DNA from: Dehalococcoidia bacterium
GTDB lineage: Bacteria > Chloroflexota > Dehalococcoidia > UBA2979
Reading direction: 5' to 3'
DNA: 5,767 nt
Assembly (NCBI GenBank): GCA_004297315.1
Contig: SCTU01000180.1
Location: 1 to 5,767, forward strand
Part shown: positions 1 to 5,471 of the stretch, piece after piece
How positions within the stretch are numbered: position 1 is the first letter of the stretch
Layout: every line of letters begins with the position of its first letter
Notes under the pieces: generated by a model
The model's input: the letters and a program-made list of their open reading frames with translations, nothing else
Told to the model about the DNA's origin: nothing
The model's database searches: none
Translations under genes and position numbers: made by a program

Positions 1-53
1 TGCTTTCCAACGAGGTCTTCGTCGACCTGCTGCCCGACACGCCCGAGGAGTGA
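1..53 (+). CDS. 3' end of an unidentified upstream gene (partial)
   Basis: Only the last 16 codons of a plus-strand reading frame are visible, starting in frame at base 3 and ending at a TGA at 51-53. The C-terminal peptide reads LSNEVFVDLLPDTPEE. It is too short to identify. It is believed to be coding because its final GAG GAG codons lie at Shine-Dalgarno distance from the next gene and the spacing to that gene is only 4 bases, as expected inside an operon. selA often precedes selB in bacteria, but nothing in this peptide allows that assignment. Confidence 0.5.
   Translation, partial: LSNEVFVDLLPDTPEE
45..50 (+). promoter_or_regulatory. Shine-Dalgarno site of the zinc-ribbon gene
   Basis: GAGGAG ends 7 bases before the ATG at 58. 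It is formed by the last two Glu codons of the preceding gene, so the ribosome-binding site is embedded in coding sequence. This supports both the ATG at 58 and the operon arrangement. Confidence 0.7.
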
Positions 54-57
54 CGTA

Positions 58-336
58 ATGGCGGTACAGGTCTACCGCTGCTCCCACTGCGGGCGCGAAG
101 TCCTCGTCCGCGTCGTCGCGCCGATGACCGAGGCAGAGGTCGCCCGCCGCCGCGAGGAGGAGATGCGGCCCGCAGCCCCAGGCCCGGCCGGCGCCAACTC
201 GCAGAGCGACCGCCTCCGCGATTACATCTGGCTCGGCGTCTCCGACCGCGGCGATGCAGTCCCGCGCGACGAAGTCCCCTCCGAATGCCCCGCCTGCCAC
301 CGCGCGACGCTCGAGGTCGCCCGGGTCGTCGAGTAG
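58..336 (+). CDS. Small zinc-ribbon-like protein, function unknown
   Basis: A 92-residue protein that I do not recognise as a named family. Residues 6-11 read YRCSHC and residues 77-80 read CPAC, giving two CxxC pairs (C8/C11 and C77/C80) about 65 residues apart. This is the layout of a zinc ribbon whose two knuckles are separated by an insertion. Between them lies a charged, probably helical stretch (about residues 24-37, rich in Glu and Arg) and a Pro/Ala/Gly linker, then a segment around residues 54-62 (RDYIWLGVS). There is no signal peptide or membrane segment, so it is probably cytoplasmic. A good ribosome-binding site precedes the ATG, and the TAG stop is followed 3 bases later by selB, so it is almost certainly co-transcribed and perhaps translationally coupled with it. 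A link to selenocysteine insertion is suggested only by this position. Metal binding is inferred from the Cys pattern. Confidence 0.7.
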   Translation: MAVQVYRCSHCGREVLVRVVAPMTEAEVARRREEEMRPAAPGPAGANSQSDRLRDYIWLGVSDRGDAVPRDEVPSECPACHRATLEVARVVE

Positions 337-339
337 GCG

Positions 340-2193
340 ATGTTCGTCGTCGGCACCGCCGGCCACGTGGACCACGGCAAGTCCACCCTCGTCCGCGCGC
401 TCACCGGCATCGACCCCGACCGGCTCCGCGAGGAGCAGGAGCGGGGAATGACGATCGAGCTGGGCTTCGCCTGGCTCACCCTCCCCTCCGGCCGGGAAAT
501 CTCCATCGTCGACGTCCCCGGGCACGTCCGCTTCGTCCGCCACATGCTTGCCGGCATCGGCGCCGTCGACCTCGCTCTCCTCGTGATCGCCGCCGACGAG
601 GGCGTGATGCCGCAGACCCGCGAGCACCTCGCCATCCTCGACCTGCTCGAGGTGCGGCGCGCCATCGTCGTGCTCACGAAATGCGACACGGTCGACGAAG
701 ACTGGACCGCCCTCGTCGAGGAGGACGTCCGCAGCGCGCTCGAGGGCACGGCGCTCGAAGGCGCCCCCACCGTCCGCGTCTCCGCGGTGACCGGCGACGG
801 CCTGGACACGCTGCGCGCCGCGATCGATCAGGCGCTGGAGGGCGCGCCGCCGCCCCGCGACATCGGACGCCCCCGCCTGGGCATCGACCGTGTGTTCACG
901 ATGACCGGCTTCGGCACGGTGGTGACCGGGACACTGCTGGACGGCCGGCTGCGCACCGGCGACACCGTCGAGGTCGTCCCCGGCAGCCGCCTGCTGCGCG
1001 TCCGCGGGCTCCAGTCGCACCGACGTGAGGTAGACGAGGCGCTGCCGGGCACGCGCGTCGCCGTGAACCTCGCCAGTGTCAGCACGGAGGACCTCGCGCG
1101 CGGTCAGGCACTCGCCGCGCCGGGACGGCTGGAGGCGGCACGCACCCTCGACGCTCGCGTCCGCGCCCTCCCCGGTGAATCGATGCGCCACAACCAACGC
1201 GTGACCGTCCACCTCGCCGCTGCCGAGGCTTCCGCCCGCCTTCGGTTGTTCGGTGCAGACGAGATCGCCGGCGGTGCCGAGGGCTGGGCACAGGTCGTGC
1301 TCACCGACCCCCTTGCTGCTGCGCCGGGCGACCTCTTCGTCGTGCGCCTGGGGGACCGGACGCTGGGCGGCGGGCGTGTCGTGGAGGTGAACGCGCCGCG
1401 CCACCGCCGCACCGACCCCGCCATCATCGAACGCCTGGCGGCGCGTGCCCTCGGCACTCCGGAGTCGCGTCTGCTCGCGGCGCTCGCGCGGGTAGAGCCG
1501 TGCACGGCGGCGGCGCTGGAACGCGCCGCCTCGCTCGCCACCGAGGAGGCGCGCCGCACGCTCGACGCCCTGGTCGAGGACGGCGCCGTGCGACGCCTTG
1601 CAGCGTCCGCGGGTGAGCCGGTGCTCGTGAGCGCCGTCACGCTCGGGCGGTACGAGGAAACGGCGCGGCGCGCGCTCGCGGCTTACCACGCGGCGTACCC
1701 GCTGCGCTTCGCGATGCCGCGCGAGGAGTTGCGGGGCGCGCTTGGGCTGCCGCAACGCGAGTTCGCGGCGGTCCTCGGCGGGCTCGCGCCCGGCATCGAG
1801 GCGCGGGGGGAGGGGGTCGCGGAGGCGGGCTGGCAGCCACAGCCCTCGCCACAGCAGCGCGCGGCCATCGAGGCCGCGGCCGCGGCCCTCGCCGCCGGCG
1901 GCGTGCAGCCCGAGCGGGTGCCGCTCGAACCCTCGATTGCGGCGTACCTCGTCGACGCCGGCCGCGCGGTCGACTGCGGCGACGGCGTGCTGCTCCACGC
2001 GGACGCCTTCGAGTCAGCGCGAAACCGGATCACCCAGGCGATGACTTCGAGTGCGACGCCGCTGACGCTGGCGGAGACGCGCGACCTGCTCGGCGTATCA
2101 CGCCGGAACGCGCAGGCGATTCTCGAGGCACTCGACCGTCAGGGGGTCACGATGCGGGTCGGCGAGGGACGGACGCTGCGCGCCGCGCGCTAG
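340..2193 (+). CDS. selB: Selenocysteine-specific elongation factor SelB
   Basis: A 617-residue GTPase, close to the usual bacterial SelB length (614 in E. coli). SelB carries selenocysteyl-tRNA to ribosomes paused at a UGA next to a SECIS hairpin. The G domain occupies about residues 1-170. G1 is GHVDHGKST at 8-16. The switch-I region GMTIELGF (36-43) is characteristic of SelB rather than EF-Tu. G3 is DVPGH at 58-62, G4 is TKCD at 113-116 and G5 is SAV at 148-150. Beta-barrel domains follow at about 178-260 and 265-350, ending in GGGRVVEVNAPRHRR. Residues 355-617 fit the C-terminal winged-helix array that reads the SECIS RNA; the last unit (about 575-614, LTLAETRDLLGVSRRNAQAI) matches the typical final SelB winged helix. 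The ATG lies 3 bases after the preceding stop, with only a weak Shine-Dalgarno, so coupling is likely. The stop is TAG. All GTPase motifs are intact, so the factor should be functional. Confidence 0.96.
   Translation: MFVVGTAGHVDHGKSTLVRALTGIDPDRLREEQERGMTIELGFAWLTLPSGREISIVDVPGHVRFVRHMLAGIGAVDLALLVIAADEGVMPQTREHLAILDLLEVRRAIVVLTKCDTVDEDWTALVEEDVRSALEGTALEGAPTVRVSAVTGDGLDTLRAAIDQALEGAPPPRDIGRPRLGIDRVFTMTGFGTVVTGTLLDGRLRTGDTVEVVPGSRLLRVRGLQSHRREVDEALPGTRVAVNLASVSTEDLARGQALAAPGRLEAARTLDARVRALPGESMRHNQRVTVHLAAAEASARLRLFGADEIAGGAEGWAQVVLTDPLAAAPGDLFVVRLGDRTLGGGRVVEVNAPRHRRTDPAIIERLAARALGTPESRLLAALARVEPCTAAALERAASLATEEARRTLDALVEDGAVRRLAASAGEPVLVSAVTLGRYEETARRALAAYHAAYPLRFAMPREELRGALGLPQREFAAVLGGLAPGIEARGEGVAEAGWQPQPSPQQRAAIEAAAAALAAGGVQPERVPLEPSIAAYLVDAGRAVDCGDGVLLHADAFESARNRITQAMTSSATPLTLAETRDLLGVSRRNAQAILEALDRQGVTMRVGEGRTLRAAR
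2190..2193. other. Shared palindromic CTAG: selB and secF stops overlap
   Basis: The four bases CTAG read the same on both strands. TAG at 2191-2193 ends selB on the plus strand, and the complementary TAG at 2192-2190 ends secF on the minus strand. The convergent genes therefore have no intergenic space. I see no clear hairpin with a U tract on either side, so transcription of each unit probably runs into the other gene or stops by a factor-dependent mechanism. Confidence 0.9.
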
Positions 2194-3470
2194 CCCACGG
2201 CCGGTTTCTCGGCGTGCGGGCGCCGTCCGAACACACGCGCAAGGTCACCGACCTCCCACGCGACCAGCAGCTGCGAGGCGATCCCGATGCTGGAGTAGGT
2301 GCCGGCCGCCACGCCGACGAAGATCACGAGCAGGAACGAGGCGATCGTCGTGCCACCGAGGAGGAGCATCGTCGCGACCGTGAGCAGCACCGTCGTCGAG
2401 GTGTTGATCGAGCGCGCGATCGTCTGCACGAGGGCGGCGTTCACGTTCGACGCGAACGGCGCGTGCGGCGACTGCCTCACGTTCTCGCGGATGCGGTCGT
2501 AGACGACGATCGTGTCATGCACGGAGAAGCCGATCACGGTCAAGAGCCCCGTGACAAACATCAGGTTCACTTCGACATGGAAGAGCTTCGAGAAGAGCGA
2601 AAACGCGCCGAGCGTGATGATCACGTCGTGGAGCAACGCGACGATCGCGCACACGCCATACCGGAACGGACGTGGCAGCGAGGCGAAGGCGAAGGCGATG
2701 TAGGCCATGATGAACAGGGTCGAGACCGCCACCGCGATCGCGGTGTTCCGCACTGCCACGCGCGAAACGGTCGCGGAGACCGAGGCGAACTCACGCACCT
2801 CGAACGCGCCGAAGCGGTCGCGCAGGCCACGCTCGATCACCGTGCGCTCGCCGCGGTCGGGCTCAGGCGGGGCTGCCTTCGGCTTCTCCTGGTACTGGCG
2901 CACATCTTTCGCCGCGACGTAGCCCGAGGCTTCCCCGATTAGGATGCGGTAGAGGTCGCCCTCGATGCAGTTGTGCAGGACATCGACGACGTCCACCCGG
3001 TCGCCGGCCTTGGCCGTCCCGAGTTTCTGCGTCCCGAGTTTGCAGGCGCCCGCCCGATCGACATCAAACAGGTCGATCGAGCCCGTCGCCCCCTCGGCGC
3101 CAAGCGAGGCGGTCCCGATTGGGACGAGCGGCGCCGGCCCGACAGGCGCCGGCGTGGCCGAAGCCTCGGGTGCAACTTCCGTGAACGAACCCGGGGGCAC
3201 ACTCAACTCGCGCGTGCGGATCAGGTATTCCGTCGTACCGACGGTCTGTTGGATGCGCGCTTCACCGTGGCCCATGTCGGCGTAGGCACGACGCAGGTCC
3301 TCCTGAGAGACCGGCTGCGTGAACCGGATCAGCGTCGTCGACCCTGCGGTGAACTCGATGCCCGGGCGGAACGCAGGCGGGATCGCCAGGATGATCAACG
3401 CCAGCAGCGCCGTGACGCCACTGGCCAGGAACGACCACTTGCGGGTACCGACCAGGTCGAGGGTCGTCAT
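2190..3470 (-). CDS. secF: Protein translocase subunit SecF with an inserted extracytoplasmic domain
   Basis: SecF is an inner-membrane RND-type protein that acts with SecD and YajC, using the proton gradient to assist late steps of Sec-dependent export. This copy has 426 residues, against roughly 300-325 in typical SecF. TM1 is at about 12-31, followed by the SecF signature PGIEFTAGSTTLIRF (36-50). TM2-TM6 lie at about 241-262, 272-292, 302-322, 351-371 and 379-405. The conserved TM4 motif GFSVHDTIVVYDRIREN (314-330) contains the key Asp319 and Arg326. The family's normal extracytoplasmic domain is split: residues 54-91 and 209-235 align with ordinary SecF, and about 92-208 are extra (listed separately). 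The ATG overlaps the secD stop as ATGA, and GAGGGG lies 7 bases upstream, so the start is well supported. It is the last gene of the operon and converges on selB. Confidence 0.95.
   Translation of the reverse strand: MTTLDLVGTRKWSFLASGVTALLALIILAIPPAFRPGIEFTAGSTTLIRFTQPVSQEDLRRAYADMGHGEARIQQTVGTTEYLIRTRELSVPPGSFTEVAPEASATPAPVGPAPLVPIGTASLGAEGATGSIDLFDVDRAGACKLGTQKLGTAKAGDRVDVVDVLHNCIEGDLYRILIGEASGYVAAKDVRQYQEKPKAAPPEPDRGERTVIERGLRDRFGAFEVREFASVSATVSRVAVRNTAIAVAVSTLFIMAYIAFAFASLPRPFRYGVCAIVALLHDVIITLGAFSLFSKLFHVEVNLMFVTGLLTVIGFSVHDTIVVYDRIRENVRQSPHAPFASNVNAALVQTIARSINTSTTVLLTVATMLLLGGTTIASFLLVIFVGVAAGTYSSIGIASQLLVAWEVGDLARVFGRRPHAEKPAVG
2847..3197 (-). other. Inserted segment in SecF with a probable SH3-like domain
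   Basis: This stretch encodes SecF residues 92-208, which have no counterpart in ordinary SecF. It has three parts. The first is a Pro/Ala-rich linker at about 97-125. The second is a compact, beta-rich part at about 132-194 (bases 2889-3077) with the pattern LGTAKAGDRVDVVDV ... GDLYRILIGEASGYVAAKDVR. The third is a Lys/Pro linker at about 195-208. The middle part resembles bacterial SH3 (SH3b) domains, in which a turn, a 'W/Y-R-V/I' strand and a final 'G-W/Y-V' strand recur; that comparison is from memory. Cys143 and Cys168 could form a disulfide because the region faces outside the membrane. It could interact with peptidoglycan or with exported protein, but this is inference. Confidence 0.55.
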
Positions 3471-4885
3471 GCCTGCGCCCCTCTGGTCGCGGTGCTCGGC
3501 TCCGGGACGAACCAGTCGTGGTGGCGGCTGACCCCCGAGCCCACGAAGAGGTGCAGGAAGATTCGCGTGACCGTGATCGCGGAGAACATCGAGACACCCA
3601 CGCCGACGGCGAGCGTGAACGCGAAGCCCTGCACGAGCGGCGCGTCGAACGTGCCCAGGAAGGGCACCTGGAAGCCGCCGCCGAGGACGTACAGGATGAG
3701 GCAGGTGATCAGCGTGGTGACGTTGGAGTCGCGGATGGAAGGCCAGGCGCGCGAGAAGCCGGCGTCGATGGCGGCCGCGTAGGAGCGCCCAGCGCGCAAC
3801 TCCTCCTTCATCCGCTCGAAGATCAGGATGTTGGCGTCCACAGCCATGCCGATGGACAACACGAACGCGCCGATGCCAGCGAGCGTCAGTGTCACCGGGA
3901 TCAACTTGAACAGCGCGATCGAAAGCAGCGTGTACACCACGAGGGCGAACGTCGCGAGGACCCCGGGGAAGCGATAGTAGAGGATCATGAACAGGGCTAC
4001 GAGCAGCAGCCCGATCTCGCCGGCCAGTACCGAGCGATGCACGGAGTCCTCACCGAGCGTGGCGTCCACGCTCTGCTCCTGGAGCACCGTCAACTGGAGT
4101 GGCAGCGCGCCCGCGTTCAACTGGATCACCAGGTCCTGCGCCCGCTCCAGCGTGAGGCCGGTAATGCTACCGCGGTCCGAGATCACGCCCTGGACCACGG
4201 GCGCCGAGAGTTGCTCGTTGTCGAGGAAGATCGCGATCTGCTGCCCGAGCCTGCGCTGCGTCACCTGCTCGAAGATCTGCCCGCCCTGGCCCTGGAACTC
4301 GAAGCCCACGCCCGGGCGGCCCGCCTGGTCGAACTGCACGTACGCGTTCGACTTGAGGAACCGGCCCGTCAGCGCCAGCCGCTGCCCGTCCACGTCGCCC
4401 GTGGCCTGCTGCCACTGGCCTGCCTCGTCACAGACGCCGACGTCGGCGGCGTTGGCGCCGGCCGCTTCGCAGAAGCGCAGCTGCGCCGTCCGTCCGAGGA
4501 GGGAGCGCGCACGCTCCGGCGTCAGGCCAGGCAACTGCACCGTGAGGTTCCGGTCGCCCTGTCGGGAGATCTCGGCCTCGGAAACACCTGAGGCGTCCAC
4601 GCGCTTCCGGAGCACGCGCATCGTGCCCTCCAGCGCGTCATCCACGTTCCCCTGGAAGTCCTCGGGTACCTCCGCGCGCAAGAGCAGCCGCGTCCCGCCC
4701 TGCAGGTCGAGGCCGAGGCGCAGGGTGCGCCGTTCGAACGATCCGATCTTGATGCCCTTCCCGGCCGGCCAGGGGATCCCGCCGGGGAGGAACTCGCCCG
4801 GGGCGGACGGCCAGATCAGGTATAGCGATGCGGCCGCCATGAGGATGACGAACGTCACGGGCAGGAAGCGGCGGACGCGACGCAT
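3467..4885 (-). CDS. secD: Protein translocase subunit SecD
   Basis: SecD is the larger partner of SecF in the proton-driven SecDF subcomplex. This 472-residue protein begins with a TM helix at about 8-25, followed by the diagnostic LGLDLQGGT (57-65). The P1-type extracytoplasmic region (about 66-280) includes ALEGTMRVLRKRVDASGVSE and the end motif LPLQLTVLQEQSVDATLGED. Five TM helices follow at about 287-305, 308-326, 332-350, 388-403 and 420-446. The signature GMAVDANILIFERMKEE (346-362) includes the conserved Asp350. The length is normal for the shorter Gram-positive-type and Chloroflexota-type SecD (E. coli SecD is 615). I chose the ATG at 4885. A TTG one codon upstream (4888) is in frame and cannot be excluded. 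The Shine-Dalgarno is weak (GAAAG about 12 bases upstream). Cys139 and Cys152 flank a short loop in P1 and could pair. The TGA stop overlaps the secF ATG by four bases. Confidence 0.95.
   Translation of the reverse strand: MRRVRRFLPVTFVILMAAASLYLIWPSAPGEFLPGGIPWPAGKGIKIGSFERRTLRLGLDLQGGTRLLLRAEVPEDFQGNVDDALEGTMRVLRKRVDASGVSEAEISRQGDRNLTVQLPGLTPERARSLLGRTAQLRFCEAAGANAADVGVCDEAGQWQQATGDVDGQRLALTGRFLKSNAYVQFDQAGRPGVGFEFQGQGGQIFEQVTQRRLGQQIAIFLDNEQLSAPVVQGVISDRGSITGLTLERAQDLVIQLNAGALPLQLTVLQEQSVDATLGEDSVHRSVLAGEIGLLLVALFMILYYRFPGVLATFALVVYTLLSIALFKLIPVTLTLAGIGAFVLSIGMAVDANILIFERMKEELRAGRSYAAAIDAGFSRAWPSIRDSNVTTLITCLILYVLGGGFQVPFLGTFDAPLVQGFAFTLAVGVGVSMFSAITVTRIFLHLFVGSGVSRHHDWFVPEPSTATRGAQA
3478..3483 (-). 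promoter_or_regulatory. Shine-Dalgarno site of secF inside secD
   Basis: On the minus strand GAGGGG lies 7 bases before the secF ATG, within the last codons of secD. Together with the ATGA overlap it fixes the secF start and suggests that ribosomes both reinitiate and load afresh there. Confidence 0.65.
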
Positions 4886-4934
4886 CAAAGGGCGCTTTCG
4901 CTAGTCGAGGTCCTGACGAGCAGCGTACCCCGGG
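4886..4934. other. Gap between the acidic gene and secD
   Basis: These 49 bases form the largest non-coding stretch in the window. I see no convincing promoter or terminator. On the minus strand a 4-bp stem (AAAG/CTTT around a CGCC loop) sits just upstream of the secD ATG, too short to be called a regulatory hairpin. The gap is compatible with continued transcription from yajC through secF. Confidence 0.4.
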
Positions 4935-5471
4935 CTAACGGCGGCGGCGAGCCGGGGGCGTGAGGCGCACTGCGGGCGTTTCGCCCTGGTCCTCTTCGTC
5001 ATCCTCGTCTTCGTCGTCGTCGTCGTCCTCGTCATCCCAATCGTCGTCGTCGTCCTCGTCATCCCAATCGTCGTCGTCCTCGTCGTCCTCGTCCCAGTCG
5101 TCCTCGTCGTCGTCGTCCTCGTCCCAGTCGTCCTCGTCTTCTTCCTCGTCCTCTTCTTCCTCGTCGACGATCACGTCGTCGTCTTCGTCGTCGAGGTCCT
5201 CTTCCTCTTCCTCCTCGTCGTCGTCCTTCGTGGGGACTTCATCGGAGAGGCGGCGGCGAGCCTCGACCGGACGCGAGGCCAGCGTGAGCACCGGGCTGCC
5301 GGATGGTGACCCCGCCCAATCAGACGCCGGGAGCCGGGCAAGCACCTCGCGCACGAGGTCGACGACGTCCGCGCGTGCTGCGGGGATAGACGGGGGGCGG
5401 AGCGTCGTCGGCACGGTGGTCTCCCTCTCGCGTGTGCTGCGTCGCGGCGAACCTCGCCCGCGACGGGTCAT
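4935..5471 (-). CDS. Highly acidic low-complexity protein in the sec operon, function unknown
   Basis: A protein of 178 residues from the ATG at 5471, or 159 from a GTG at 5414. I do not recognise a family. From the ATG, residues 1-19 are Arg-rich. Residues 32-48 (ARADVVDLVREVLARLP) could form an amphipathic helix, and 49-82 are an ordinary mixed sequence. Residues 83-161 hold 71 Asp/Glu out of 79, broken by L93, V100-V102 and Trp at 116, 126, 136 and 145. The tail is PPARRRR. There is no membrane segment or signal peptide, so it is probably cytoplasmic, and the acidic part is probably disordered. ATGA overlap with yajC supports the long start. Against it, GAGGGAG lies 6 bases before the GTG, a much better ribosome site. 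The gene lies between yajC and secD, which are commonly adjacent, so it is probably co-expressed with the translocase module. The opposite-strand frame would be a poly-Ser shadow. Confidence 0.65.
   Translation of the reverse strand: MTRRGRGSPRRSTRERETTVPTTLRPPSIPAARADVVDLVREVLARLPASDWAGSPSGSPVLTLASRPVEARRRLSDEVPTKDDDEEEEEEDLDDEDDDVIVDEEEEDEEEDEDDWDEDDDDEDDWDEDDEDDDDWDDEDDDDDWDDEDDDDDEDEDDEEDQGETPAVRLTPPARRRR
4989..5225 (-). repeat. Trinucleotide-rich tract encoding the Asp/Glu run
   Basis: This region is made almost wholly of GAC, GAT, GAG and GAA codons, read on the minus strand, and appears as repeated TCG/TCC/TTC on the plus strand. Inside it, bases 5041-5067 are a perfect copy of 5014-5040 (27 bases). 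Bases 5071-5100 and 5101-5130 are 30-base copies differing at two positions. TGG codons recur at 5126-5124, 5096-5094, 5066-5064 and 5039-5037, marking units of 30, 30 and 27 bases. The multiples of three keep the frame, so slippage would change only protein length. Confidence 0.85.
5421..5427 (-). promoter_or_regulatory. Strong Shine-Dalgarno before an internal GTG of the acidic gene
   Basis: GAGGGAG on the minus strand ends 6 bases before a GTG at 5414-5412, in frame with the acidic protein. This would start the protein at VPTTLRPPS and leave a spacer of about 53 bases after yajC. It competes with the coupled ATG at 5471, which has only a weak upstream site, and decides whether the Arg-rich first 19 residues exist. 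Confidence 0.5.

Noticed and set aside
51..53. TGA at the end of the upstream partial gene as a selenocysteine codon
   Set aside because: Reading through gives an Arg/Pro-rich shifted frame over the zinc-ribbon gene, with no sensible protein and no clear adjacent hairpin.
285..1028. Long alternative frame inside selB rich in Arg and Pro
   Set aside because: Composition is typical of a shifted frame in GC-rich coding sequence, and the overlapping selB frame has every expected GTPase motif.
2178..2190. GC-only inverted repeat (GCGCG-C-CGCGC) at the end of selB as a terminator
   Set aside because: The loop would be a single base, there is no following T tract, and it codes for normal SelB C-terminal residues.
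2484..2529. His318 in SecF motif GFSVHDT as a defective catalytic change
   Set aside because: The key Asp319 and Arg326 are present. His in place of the more familiar Asn before Asp is, as I recall, a normal variant in some lineages.
2214..2942. Long plus-strand frame opposite secF, rich in Arg, Asp and Glu
   Set aside because: Shadow of the secF coding strand in high-GC DNA. No recognisable motif, and no room for it given clear SecF motifs.
4886..4900. Short AAAG/CTTT stem upstream of secD as a regulatory hairpin
   Set aside because: Only 4 base pairs, AT-poor surroundings, no conserved partner sequence visible.
4989..5225. Repetitive tract as a CRISPR array
   Set aside because: Units are contiguous, lack unique spacers and keep the reading frame; it is a coding low-complexity repeat.
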